Of a stretch of 64,000 nucleotides of DNA, positions 39,545 to 49,989 are shown in pieces. The stretch is from Allodiplogaster sudhausi (Eukaryota > Nematoda > Chromadorea > Rhabditida > Diplogasteridae). Location of the stretch: the NCBI GenBank assembly GCA_945643635.1, contig CALZFC010000019.1, positions 3,053,501-3,117,500 on the forward strand, given 5' to 3'. The notes beneath the pieces were generated by a model. The model was not told the origin of the DNA. It did not search any database and saw nothing but the letters and a program-made list of their open reading frames with translations. The position numbers and the translations under genes are program-made. Numbering within the stretch: the first letter of the stretch is position 1; every line of letters begins with the position of its first letter.

Positions 39545-39900
39545 TCCCATTCATACACCTTCGTGCTCCCTTCTACATCTGTTTCTGCGATGTGGGATTT
39601 AGATTCAATATCACGTCGTGTGTGGGTGAGCAAACTTCTCATTTCAATGCTTATGTACGTTCTTATTCAAACTCTCTTTTGCTGTTAATAGCGCCTTATT
39701 TGGATAACATTTGTATCGAAATCATTACCAGACATTGACGAATGCCTGGAAAATCTCGCGATCTGCGACAGCGACTCGTGAATCTGGTCGGCAGCTACCG
39801 ATGCGACTGCGGAGAGGGCCGCTGCCCGGCGGCAGACAAAACGCGGCCAGAACTTGGTGCTTTCTACGATTCACAAAAAACACACCGTATCATTAAGACA
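39545..39900 (+). CDS. EGF-like exons with a frame break
   Basis: Exon 39545-39625 reads HLRAPFYICFCDVGFRFNIT then SCV, and joins at GTGAGC to exon 39732, giving VDIDECLENLAICD, the consensus start of a calcium-binding EGF. Sense then continues in another frame as VNLVGSYRCDCGEG from about 39772. The length change between CDSDS and VNLVGSY indicates a small deletion near 39765-39772 that creates a TGA. The exon pair has the usual cEGF Cys spacing apart from this. Confidence 0.6.
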
Positions 39901-40257
39901 TGCGACCGTTGAAAAACATAAAATTATTCTTTCAAACTTCCCCTGTTAAATTCACTCTCCAGCTTTCATATTTTGAAAACACACTCTTTAAGAAGAAGAA
40001 AAAATGTGAAAGCTTTTCAAAATTGGCGAGTTTTACTTGTTTTCTGTGGTAAAAAGTATCTCTTCTACAGGAGTGAATGCTAACACGGTCTGCCCATGTC
40101 ACGTCGTCGAAAACGATAAGAAATATGCGTCACTCTGCTACAGTAATCAGTTCATTACAGTTCTTTCAAGCAATCCATTATTTAGTATATAAAAGACTCA
40201 CCTTTTCTCTCGCTCGCTGCTCGCTCCGTTTTCCCTACTTTTTTTGTCAACATCTTA

Positions 40258-40290
<33 letters not shown>

Positions 40291-43200
40291 TTTTCTCTTG
40301 AGGTTGTCGCTGTTCCCTCGAGTCGTTGCTCGCGAGTCTCCCTGCCATGGTCGTCGCCACAGGTCCCGTGTTCGTGCCAAACGTGCCCTTCCATCTGGGT
40401 ACAGTGGCTGTCTTCTGGAAGCCGAATGACGTCATGCACGAATTCGCGGATCGCTGTGTCCACGGCGAGTGGCAGCCGGATCGAAGTCAGACAAGGAAAT
40501 CTTTCTTTGAGTTTTGTGTGAAAAAATAAAATAATTGTATGCCGAAGCTAAAATGCCTTTGATTTCACATTAAAATTTCTTATATTTACTCTCAATCCAT
40601 TTCTCCTGCGACAGTCTTGTGCGACAACTCGTCACCTGGCTCGGTAGGCTGGACCCTGGAGCGGGCAGAGTACGCGCCCTTCGAGAAGATGAAGCTGAGC
40701 TGCTCTTTCGAGGGAGCTGAAAAAGAGCTTAACGTCGTTGCGATGTGCGGTCGAGACGGCCGAGTGGCCATCGAGCTGCCGGAATGCAAGAGTGGCATCC
40801 AGCGTACTTTCCTTTTCCGTTCTCCAGATTCTTTTATGACACACAAATATGTACATATGTTCAAAAAGGAATGGCGCATGAAAGTAAACTATCATTTTTT
40901 TTATCAATTCTTGTTTGTGCTTTTTATCATGCCGTAAAGTAGTTAAAGTATTGGCATCTACATACAGTACCGCTCAACGGCGAGGGTTCAATGCTGCGTC
41001 GGCTATAGCGGATGCGGCCAAATGGGCCTAGTGGAATATTTACAGAAAGCGTTTTCAGGCAGATCACATATCTATTTGAGATCCCTGAATTTTTCTTCAC
41101 TGAGAACGTTAAGCAATTCTTGAAAAATGCAGCAAAACAAATGCAGCAAAACATTTGCTCTGCTTGGGGTTCGAACCTGCGTCACACGAAATACCATATG
41201 AGAACGCAACAATTATGTATGTCACCGTTCGTCATGAAAATGCTAATTTCACAAATTTTCAAGATTTTTCTTAACGTTCTTCGTGAAGAAAAATTCAGGG
41301 ATCTCAAATTGATATGTGATTTGCCTGAAAACGCCTTCTGTAGCGAGATATTCCACTTGACCCATTTGGGCGCGTCCGCTATAGCCGACGCAGCATTGAC
41401 CCCTCGCCGTTGAGCGGTACTGTACGTTCCAGATATTACATGTATTTAGAAAATTTAGAAATTAAAGTTGAAAGTAAACTCCCTCGACTTGAAATGACCG
41501 TAACCTTGCATGCTTCAGTGAACGCCTGCCAGTTGGTTGGCTGCATCGTATCGAGCACCGATAGCTGCCTTCGAGATGACCAGCCAAAATGCGTCTGCAA
41601 AGAAGGTTGCGTTGTGCATTTTTAAGATAAGATGTACTTTTACTTTATTCAGTTAAAGGCTTTTTTGGCGAATTTTGTGAGTTCGACAACATTCAGGAAT
41701 GCCTCCTTCCCACGCAGCCGACGGAGGTTTCTTATCTGTTGGCTTATACTTTTTGATCCATTTCTTTTTACAAAGAGAAAAACTATGAATGTGCCTTTAT
41801 ACTCTATGTGCATACAACGAGAGATACATATCAATCAATATATTTATTAGGAGACCACTTCTACTACGGGATCTGCAACGGAATCAGCATCAACTTCTGA
41901 GGCTACTGTACCAACACAAACTTCAGCATTTTATGTGTGTGCATATATGGATTGCCACTTTTTTGTGGTTTAAATTCGCTGATGCCTTTGATGTCTGTCT
42001 ATCTTTGCCTTCGACGAGATTCATGGCCATCAAAATATGTACATATGTACATACTGCTTTCAAATGTTAGCCTTCCAAGTTCATCTTAAAAGGTTTCTCC
42101 GGCTAATATATAATTTTTCGTTGTTTTTTTTTCTCATTTTACCAGGTTGAGCTGGAAAAGGGTCCGAAATAAAAAAAATCCCTCCTGTGCAGAGAAAATT
42201 AAAATTTTAATTGGGGACAGGACTGCCAACTTCCCATCCAGCCGACGGAGGTTTACTTATCTGTTGGCTCATACTTTTTGCTCTGTTTATTTTCATTAAA
42301 AAAATTTTTGTGGAGATGTCTCTAAAGTATCTGGGTATTCAACGAGATATACATATGTATCCATTAAAGGAGATCTAAGACGATTAAATAGTATATTGTT
42401 TTTTTCGTCTTATTTGGTCAAGTTGAGCTAGAACCTTCGATTGCAAGTGTCCCGAAGTCACAAAAATCTCTCTGCCCTAACATAAGGAAATAAAAAAAAC
42501 ATTCTCTACTTTGAATTCGCGAATATTTTATTTTCCGCCATTTTCAAAAAAACATTTGGCAGAACCACACCGTGGCCGATGGGCCCATTCAACCAACGAA
42601 TGTAGGTATTTGATTTGTAGGCTTCACCCGTACCTCACCGTTTCAATGATGTCAATTCATGTTCCGGTTCGGGAGAGGAGTGCGTGCCGCTCAGTCTGCC
42701 AGGCAAGGAGCAAGCGATCGCGGCTGGTTAGAGAGAAGAAGAAGGAGGCAGAGAAAGAGAGAGAAAGAGAGAAAGGGATAGACGAGAAAGAAGGAAAGAC
42801 TGAGAAAGATAAACAAAGAAAGAAAGCAGGCTGCGGCTGCTTCAATTCATCCGGCCCCTTGACGCCAGCGCCTTGCCGGTCGGCCTACTATAGAAAGTGC
42901 GACGGTCGGTGCCTGGGGGAATGCGTTGCAATTGCCGATGCCTTTCAATGCTCGTGCAGTGTTGAATGTAAGCATACATATTTATGTATCTGTGCGTCTC
43001 TTACACTATCAGGCCGATTCAGCTATTATAAATATGTAATTTTCAAAAGTACCTTTTTTAAAAGATTCTTCGGGCGAATTCTGCGACATCTCACCAGACG
43101 AATGCCAGCGTTCATATCACGAGGTGTCACAATATTTTTTTAAACAGTAAAGTACAGTAATTGCTAATTGTAAGCATAATAGTTAAAACGAAAAAAGCGA

Positions 43201-43725
43201 CTGCACGCCCATGATAGCATATGTCTAAAAATAAAGAATATACTTCGAAATAACTTCAAATGATATTCAGGCACAGTTGATGGAATCGTACAATGGAAGC
43301 TATTGTGTTCACTGGGAGAAGTGCGTCCCGGGCGACTCTTCCTCTCTTTGCGAATGCCTGCCCGGTCACCAGCCACTTTTATTATCATTCTAGTCTTTAT
43401 TATCAAAGCGATCAAGGATATATGTAAAATAGTTTCAGTTATTTAAAATAAGGAAAGATATGATTTTTACAATTTTTTTAAAAGAAAAAAACCCAATTTC
43501 TGCAGGAGCCACTGGCAATCATTGCGAGAATATGGATATGTGCAAAGCTTTTGAGTCGTGTGGATCTAATGGCGCGTGCATCAACGCAGGAATGGGTGGG
43601 ATCCAGTGCATCTGCAACCCAGGATTCACTGGAAACAACTGTGAAGTATGAGCATCCAGGAGAGAGGGAAAGCATTGGCTCGAAAAAAGCAGGAGAGCGA
43701 GAGACAGGGAGAGCAAGAGACAGAG

Positions 43726-43762
<37 letters not shown>

Positions 43763-46700
43763 CAAGTAGACTGATGGTGAGATTAAACACGATCAACTTT
43801 ATATACTTGTTGTCAGGTGCGAATTAACGATTGTGAAGCTTTTGCTGACTACTGTCAAAACGAAGGCGTTTGCAGCAGCAAAGTCGAGAAATGCGATTGC
43901 TTTAGTCCATGGACCGGTAAGTACATATTTATATGTACTTTTCAGTGTGTTATTTCTTTATTTTGCCAACTGGAAATTAATACCAATAATATGTAAAACA
44001 CAGTGAATGCCAACAGGATTCAGGGGAATATTGCACATACTTCTACGGCTTCAAAAGCGACTTGTGCAACTGCACTAATGGAAGGTTCAGCTATGTTTAA
44101 GGTGTAAGAATAAAAGAAGCGAAAAAACAAAAGACAAGAATATTCTTCATTCTTACGTCTTGCTCGAGTGAAGAGACTTGCTTGCTGATTGTCAGATGCG
44201 TCTACACGCAAGATGACGATGAAGTGGCTCCGAGTATGAGATGCTACTGCAGTGATGAGGATGTCGAGGACAACCATTATTATACTGGCGAGAAATGCGA
44301 CCAGGAGATTCTGGCAAGTTGGCCAATCGTTTCTGAAAGAAGAATGCAATACAAATAAAAGGAGAGATATCGCCTGTTTAGCACTGCCCTCTAAATCCTT
44401 GCTTCCCCGCCGGTGGTTCATGCGTCAATGACACAGCACAGAGCTATGCGTGCGATTGCAATCCTGGTTGGTTGGCGGGATGATTCGGAATCGAACTCTC
44501 GCCTTTCGGACTGTCGATACACCGCCACAACCACTACGCCAAGACCCTAATGCAGGCTACACCGGCTTGATGTGTGAGCAGACGATCGACGTGTGTACTG
44601 GCTACTGCGAGAACGGCGGCGAGTGTCGGGTGCTGGAGGGAAGTGTGCCCGAGTGCAAGTGCAGCAGAGAGTGGACGGGGTCGAGTTGCGAGACTAGGAA
44701 GAAGCAGACGGGTAAGGGAAGAGGGAGGATAATTGAGGAACCTAAAAATAAGGGAAGAAGAATGGCCCGGAAAATATTTGTCCCTGAACAATTAAACTGC
44801 AGGGATGCGCGCGGGCAACTTAAGAATCTCCTCTGAAACGGAGATGCAGCAATCTTATTTGATTGCGGCGAGGTAATTTCACTTCTATTCCACCTGCTCC
44901 CCTCTCTTGTATTTCTCTTCAATTCCATCCGTCTCAATCCTCTCCTTGCTTCCTGCAGCCAGAGCATCTCCATCTGTGGCTGGATCCACTGGCAGCCGGC
45001 GGAGGCGACTTCTGCGCCCGCCGAGTTCATGCGCATCTCGAGCAAGCCTCAGTTAGACTTTTGTCTAGACTTTATCGGCTGATGCTTCACTTGCTCCTTC
45101 CTTTGTGTTGGAAGAATGACTTGACATTCGAGGATCCGCTTCACAACTTCTTCCGTGTTGATTGGCGACGATCGCATGGAGATGAAACTGGCGCCTTTCA
45201 TATGGCAGCAGGTTCTCTTTCTCAGCATTTCCACGTCATTTCATTTCCAGCTGCATAACTCTTTTCCAATTCCTAGTTCTGCGTGTCCTGCGAGGGCCGT
45301 CGACGCCTCTGCCTTGGCCGGCGGACGCATTCAGCTGGCTCCGGCTCTCGAGGCAAAAACAGGACGATTCGTGGGAGAGCTCAACCATATTCAGGTGGAG
45401 TGATTCTGCCACCATAAGTCGCGTGAATTCTCGTGACTTGCAGCTCTACGATTTCATGCTCTCCGAGAGTCAAGTGGCACAGATGGCCTTCAACTGCTCG
45501 GCCTTCTCGAAGGCAGTGACCCCTTCCATCCCTTGGAGTTCTCTCGTCTATCTCTTCTCACCCGATGACGTCACTCTCCCGCCTCTTTGCGAGAACGCCC
45601 GCTGCTTTCCTGGCAACGTTGTCTGTGGTGGACAGAGTCAGATGAGAATACTTTCTCACGGTGTATTTTTATTTGGAAAACCTCTCACCATGGAACTACC
45701 AAGACTCCATAACATGTACTTTGAGAGGACAAGATTGCCCCAGTGGCCGTGGAATGTCCCAAGGACATGCTGATCATCGCGACTCGCTCTGCGAATCTGA
45801 CGATGGTTCAGTGGCCGGAGCCCGTGTTCATCGACAACATCCAAGTCACGAGTGTCACGAGCAACTTCAGGAACAATCGGCCATTTCCATTGTTCGTTGC
45901 GAATTCTTCAACAGATTTATTGTTTCAAAAAGAGTAGCAATCATTGATGTTGAACAGAGATGGCAATTGAGTTCTCTGCAACGTTTCCTTGCACCTTCCA
46001 GGGGCGAGTTCGACATTGTTTACGTGGCGTCGGACGCGGCGGGCAACACAGCGACATGCGCTTTCCGCGTCTTTGTTGCGCCCAATCAATGCACCCTGCC
46101 GTCTCTGCCGCCTGGCAATGCAACTCTGTACATTTTCTTTATTTTCTTCTCATTTTATCTTTTTTCGCCTTCAGAACAAGTCTCTCGATTGCTGGAGTCG
46201 GAACGGACATGGAGGCTTCTTTCAAATGCGACGACCCCTACTTTCCCATCGCAGTGCCCGATTTCTACACCTGCGACTATTTGGTGAGCGTTTCACTTTG
46301 TTTCTGCACTATTTTATTCTTGTACTATTGTTGTACTGTCATACTATTTTAAATATTACATATTTTGTTTCGTTACTACATGTTCGTACATACAGTCCCG
46401 CCCAGGATCTTGGTACCAAGGACGCTTCGGACTAATAGCTTATGCTGACTGTTCTCTTGTTAATTCCCAAGGGCCAATGGAGTCGTCGCCTGTTGATGCG
46501 CGCGCTCTCCCTCCCGACGTGCGTGAACACGATTAAAGCGACGGAGCATCTCGAGTGCCTCATCGACCTCGCCATCCACGGCGACGACGTCGTCGATCTC
46601 TGCGGAGGAGTCGCGGAGATGTCGATGGCCTTGGATTTCGAGACGATGAAACATTCCGACACCTTTAACTTCTGCACAACTCTTTCCGCGTGCTTCAAAG

Positions 46701-49615
46701 AGGCATTTCGCAAAGTGAGTTGAATTCATTGATGCTATTAAACTTTTGAAAGGGCACGTTATCTGCAGAAGGTGAAACTCGTGGATGTGATCTGTGAACG
46801 CCTGCAGCCGTCCTTCAACAACTCACTACAGTTGTTAATCCTGATTAGGTACATAGCCAAAACGTTGTGAAGAAAAAAATAAAGATCATTTAAGGGTGGC
46901 TGAAAATGACTACTTCACATCACAGCAACTGTGCCCTTTTGGGGAAGAAAATGCGTATTATACTTGCGATGATGAAGAATATCCCGTTCACGTCGGCCCA
47001 GGTGGCAGTCGATGTGGTGAGTTAGTAGAGAATTTGCCAGATTACGAAACATGCTTAGACGAATCTCATCTTTTCTTCTTTTTCCTGATTTTGTTCTGAG
47101 ATAAAATACTGATTTCTGGCATTGCAGCCCAGTGCCTTCTGGCACATTCGTCAACGGGGAGAACTGCTCGCCCTGCCCAGCCGACTCCTACTCCGATCAG
47201 ATCAACATGCCCAACTGCATCCATTGTAAAACTAACTACACGACCGGTGGACACATTGGATGCAACAAGACAAATGACTGCTATCGTACTTTTTTTGAAA
47301 GATTATTTTTAGTGCGACAGAAAGCTAGATCTTAAAAGCTAGATCCTGGTTAATAAAAATATAAGTGTTTGAGTGAGCTGCGGCCCGGGAACTTATGCAA
47401 ACCTAACCGTGGACGCCTCAAGCTGCGCAAACTGCCCGATTGGCCAATACAACGATGAATTCGGGCGCACTGAATGCAAACGTTGCCCGCAGGGCTTGGC
47501 CACCACTCATACGGTAGACGTTACCTTCAAGTTAATTTCAAGACAGACTAGTCAATTTATCTTTAATTCAGGGCTGCAAAAGTGTTAACGAATGTATAAA
47601 GATCTGCGGAGCGGGCATGGAAATGGACAAGAACTACAAGTGCAATCCGTGTCCGCGAGCAACCTACAAGGTACATGCCGAATAATATGAACTGCTATAG
47701 AATCGTGATATTCGTATTTCAAAATTAACGGAAAATGTAGTATGCATTTATGGTATCTTCATAATATTCGCTTTGAAGTAAGCGATCAATATTTTCAAGG
47801 GCGAAAATGACCCGGAGTGCAAAGCATGTCCGACTGGTCTGTCCACCGTCCACGAGAGGTTAGAATGAGATGATTTTGAGCCGTGCTCTGAAATAGTGAA
47901 GACGAACTCTTCTATCCAGCCCCGCTCCTCTCTCTCTTCCACTCTCTCTCTCTCTCCCCTTTCTCACTCTACTCTCTCTCTCTTCCAGTAGCACTCTCTT
48001 CACGGACTGCAATCTCCTCTTCTGTGGCAAGGACTCCTTCGTCAACACTTCTCTGCCCTGTCAGGGACTTGATCCGGGAGAATTCGTACGAGATAAAAGC
48101 ACGTACGCAAAGCACTGCGTCCGCTGCCCGCCCGGCACTCATCAAGTAACTCTTTTCCTCCTTCATCATGGAATCACTTTCTCAGCTCTTCTCTCTCCTT
48201 CCAGCCACTCTATAACCAGTCTTCGTGCACGGAATGCCATCCTGGCCAAGAGGTCCACGACCCTTCTTGCTTGACCGGCGACCTCTGCCTGCCCGGAGTT
48301 CCCTCTTGCCCGGCTGGCAGCTAGTGCGCCAAGCCCAAGGGACAGACTGTCTACTCTTGCGTCGAGGGAACGGGCCCTGTCAGGCTTGCAATTAGTGGAC
48401 ATATTTATTTCACATGTGTGATTTAAGATAGTCTATTTAAATATATGTTATGTTTCAAAGGTTTTATTATAAGTTTTGTAGTCAAAAGAGCCATCTGGCT
48501 TACCATGGTGGGTTATCGTACTCATCGCGCTTGGTACAATATTCTTGGTGATGGCGGTCGGCGTCACGATCTTCCTGAATCGCAAAAGGTACTCATACAG
48601 ATTCGAACTTCGGACCTTTGGATGACAGAATGGCATGCTAACCAATAGGCCACCTCCCCCACCTTAGGTTGCAACGTCGCAAGCGCTCGCCGTCCGATCT
48701 CTCGGCTCACTTGACCCCGCCGATCGCGACGCTGAGCTCGGCCGCCACTGGCAATCAACTCCGTGTCTATCCGGACGAGAACTGGAGCAACGACGGAGAC
48801 AAAACACCGGAGAGCACGATTAGCACAAGGGGAGGGGTGAGCATCTTCGTGTATTCTCTACAATAACGGTTGTGGATTCTTCCTTCTATACTCACCTTTA
48901 TTCTCCATAGAAATCGTAATATTATCTTCTAACTAGGTCAGAGATATTCAGAGATATGGAGAGGAAGCGGCAAATTCAAGACCCCGAGCCGGAATCTCAC
49001 CTTTCGACTTCATTCCCGACGGCCACGTGGTTAGATTGTTAATGCGCATTTTTAAATATCTTATTTTAAAGCGCCATTTGTAGGCAAAAATTATTTGCTC
49101 AATCTCAGAAATTGTCGATAAATTTCTCATTGTCAGCTGCAAAAACAAGAGCTCGCGCTTAATAGTAAATGCTCTATGTTGTACACGTTCGTGATTGATA
49201 TATTACTAATGAAGATCTTACTTCCCCGCGCCTTGCTGACGGAAGCGGAAATGTTGACGGGGCGACGCCAAAATAACAGTTTCATCACATTCGACTGGGG
49301 GAGACAAGAGCAGGCGCAGCGGGGTTTCCCGCCTGGGAACTCGCAGAATACGGTTCGGCTGTTAATCATTATTCTTTTTTAATACCAGTTTCCAAAGAAT
49401 GTAAATTTCTAAAAATTACAGTTGGAAGTTTTGCGTCGACGGCACCAGAAAAGCTTTCCAGTTCTTCAGACTAATGGCTTTGTCCGTAATTTTAATTTTT
49501 TGATGAAGAGGAAAAAGGTTTTACTTGCTACTTATTCGTACTTGTTTTACAGACGCCATATCTCCCAATGGATTCGCCTCAAGATGATGACGACGATATG
49601 ATATCCTTTGATTGA
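39545..49615 (+). CDS. Large modular single-pass membrane protein (EGF, CCP, LamG/pentraxin-like, HYR, Cys-rich), SVEP1/uninflatable-like
   Basis: About 30 exons on the plus strand encode, in order: a calcium-binding-type EGF pair (FYICFCDVGF, DIDECLENLAIC), two Sushi/CCP modules, roughly eight EGF repeats, a laminin-G/pentraxin-like domain, a HYR domain, another CCP, an unassigned Cys-containing segment, four or more ephrin-receptor-like Cys-rich repeats, a transmembrane helix and a cytoplasmic tail ending DDDDDMISFD before TGA. Exon pieces are listed in the separate entries. The architecture matches large extracellular adhesion/complement-like proteins such as vertebrate SVEP1 and insect uninflatable; the biological role is inferred only. 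The N-terminal end is uncertain. Problems seen are a frame break in the second EGF (about 39770), a frame break in the LamG part (about 45290) and an in-frame TAG (48322). So the gene is either damaged or the sequence has errors. Confidence 0.7.
40073..40801 (+). CDS. Sushi/CCP module exons
   Basis: Three exons belong here. 40073-40141 has VCPCHVVENDKKYASLCY. About 40308-40492 has SLPAMVVATGPVFVPN, then FADRCVHGEWQPD, with the CxxGEW ending of CCP modules. About 40616-40801 has CDNSSPGSVGWTL, then MKLSCSFEGAEKEL, then MCGRDGRVAIELPEC, a full CCP pattern of four Cys. A CT tract precedes the second exon at 40257-40292. These modules normally mediate protein-protein contacts on secreted or membrane proteins. 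Confidence 0.65.
40965..41422. mobile_element. MITE with ~160-bp terminal inverted repeats and TA target duplication
   Basis: The element starts CAGTACCGCTCAACGGCGAG and ends with the reverse complement (about 20 of 20 terminal bases). The inverted similarity extends roughly 160 bp inwards from each side with scattered mismatches. TA lies directly outside both ends (40963-40964, 41423-41424). Length is about 458 bp and there is no transposase frame. This fits a non-autonomous Tc1/mariner-superfamily element in an intron of the EGF/CCP gene. Its centre carries GGGTTCGAACC, which resembles a polymerase III B box, but no A box was found. Confidence 0.85.
41519..44708 (+). CDS. EGF-repeat exons
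   Basis: Exons in order: 41519-41606 (NACQLVGCIVSS, KCVCKE); 41658-41727 (GFFGEFCEFDNIQECLLPTQ); about 42830-42969 (CRSAYYRKCDGRCLGEC); 43067-43121 (SGEFCDISPDECQRSYHE); 43271-43367 (YCVHWEKCVPGDSSSLCECL); 43507-43647 (NHCENMDMCKAFESCG, CICNPGFTGNNCE); 43818-43920 (NDCEAFADYCQNEGVCSS); 44013-44094 (ECQQDSGEYC); 44194-44313 (MRCYCSDEDVEDN); 44382-44466 (HCPLNPCFPAGGSC); 44556-about 44708 (GYTGLMCEQTIDVC, CENGGEC, CKCSREWTGSSCE). Cys spacing follows the EGF pattern, and most modules end in the G-x-x-G/T-x-x-C type. The exon ending at 44313 uses a GC donor (GCAAGT). The intron at 44467-44555 is tRNA-like. Confidence 0.7.
41690..42360. repeat. Local duplication of an EGF exon end and flanking intron
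   Basis: CAGCCGACGGAGGTTT followed by CTTATCTGTTGGCT(T/C)ATACTTTTT occurs near 41716 and again near 42246. Both copies are followed by CAACGAGA(G/T)ATACATAT and later by GTTGAGCT(G/A)GAA. The second copy has lost the rest of the exon, so only the first is likely to be used. Confidence 0.6.
44467..44555 (-). other. Intron made of antisense tRNA-like sequence (1)
   Basis: This 89-nt GT-AG intron splits the EGF codon series CNP-G-YTG and keeps the frame. On the minus strand it holds an A-box-like TGGCGTAGTGG (44541-44531) and a B-box-like GAGTTCGATTCC (44498-44487), 32 nt apart as in a tRNA or tRNA-derived SINE. Stems are imperfect, so it is not called a functional tRNA. Confidence 0.65.
44801..46129 (+). 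CDS. Laminin-G/pentraxin-like and HYR domain exons
   Basis: LamG-like part: about 44801-44871; about 44960-45076 (SISICGWIHWQPAEATSAP, RISSKPQLDFCLDF); about 45150-45211 (VLIGDDRMEMKLAPFIWQQ); about 45278-45394 (DASALAGGRIQLAPALEAK, GRFVGELNHIQ); 45444-45610 (LYDFMLSESQVAQMAFNCSA, PPLCENARCFP). The GRIQLA...FVGEL...LSESQ order is that of pentraxin/LNS folds. The 45278 exon begins FCVSCEG in one frame and continues as AVDASALAGG in another, a possible frameshift. HYR part: 45733-about 45884 (KIAPVAVECPKDMLIIAT, VQWPEPVFIDN) and about 46000-46129 (FDIVYVASDAAGNTATCAFR), closing with NQCTLPSLPPGNATL at the start of the next CCP. Confidence 0.65.
46178..46712 (+). CDS. CCP exon pair plus an unassigned Cys-containing domain
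   Basis: 46178-46282 reads GTDMEASFKCDDPYFPIAV then FYTCDYL. 46471-46712 begins GQWSRRLLMRALSLPTC, completing a Sushi module. It continues LECLIDLAIHGDDVVDLCGG, then FNFCTTLSACFKEAFRK to a GTGAG donor. The second half has evenly spaced Cys but no family I can name. Antisense open frames over this exon are shadows. Confidence 0.6.
46925..48381 (+). CDS. Ephrin-receptor-like Cys-rich repeat exons, with an in-frame TAG
   Basis: Exons: about 46925-47019 (CPFGEENAYYTCDDEEYPV); about 47128-47278 (PVPSGTFVNGENCSPCPAD); 47373-47514 (CGPGTYANLTVDASSCANCP, CKRCPQG); 47574-47669 (CIKICGAGMEMD, CNPCPRATYK); about 47800-47857 (CKACPTGLSTVHE); about 47989-48148 (TDCNLLFCGKDSF, CVRCPPGTHQ); about 48205-48381 (SSCTECHPGQEV, PGVPSCPAGS). 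The repeated G-(T/Q)-Y...C-x-x-C-P pattern is that of GCC2/GCC3 (ephrin-receptor-like) modules. In the last exon TAG at 48322-48324 interrupts PSCPAGS and CAKPKGQTVYSC. Reading beyond it stays in frame to a donor that joins in phase to the membrane exon. Confidence 0.65.
48482..49615 (+). CDS. Transmembrane helix and cytoplasmic tail exons
   Basis: Exon 48482-48588 encodes WWVIVLIALGTIFLVMAVGV followed by TIFLNRKR, a single membrane helix with a basic stop-transfer sequence. The tail continues in 48668-48836 (LQRRKRSPSDLSAHLTPPIA, DENWSNDGDKTPEST), 48937-49029 (RDIQRYGEEAANSRPRAGIS, FDFIPDGHV), about 49139-49340, about 49422-49480 and 49553-49615 (TPYLPMDSPQDDDDDMISFD, TGA). Splice phases between the first three exons are consistent. 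The tail has no catalytic domain that I can see; the acidic end could be a binding motif. Confidence 0.65.
48589..48667 (-). other. Intron made of antisense tRNA-like sequence (2)
   Basis: The 79-nt intron (GTACTC...CTTAG) lies between the membrane exon and the next tail exon and keeps the frame. On the minus strand it has an A-box-like TGGCCTATTGGTTAGC (48652-48637) and a B-box-like AAGTTCGAATCTG (48610-48598), 26 nt apart. Almost the whole intron is tRNA-like. Stem pairing is imperfect. Confidence 0.65.
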
Positions 49616-49989
49616 AATGTGCTTTTGCCTTAATTTTCTTTCAAACGGCAGACGTCGAGGGCCCGGGCTAGATATTTCCGCCCCAGGCCATGAAAACATC
49701 GAAAAAAAATTTTATGCATATTAGGCTTGTTATTACATCACGGCATAATGTTTTTTATTGTGTACAATAATTTAGAAATGTAAATACTACAGGCAAGCAA
49801 ATTTGAAGATACAACATATGTAGGCAGCATATGCATAAGAACGTGTCCTTTATATTTTTCTATGAACATATCCTTCAACAATTTGACCTCCTGGTTCCAG
49901 TCGATGCTCCCGATCTCTTCGCTCTCGTTTTCTAATCTGCTTCTCTGTTCTTCACCTTGCCCTCTCCCCCAACTCTCTTTCATATGGCT

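Noticed and set aside
41150..41180. tRNA gene suggested by GGGTTCGAACC
   Set aside because: A B box alone at the centre of the MITE; no A box at the right distance and no cloverleaf.
44467..48667. Functional tRNA genes on the minus strand
   Set aside because: The A and B boxes are present but the acceptor, D and T stems pair poorly and both lie within short introns, so only tRNA-like ancestry is claimed.
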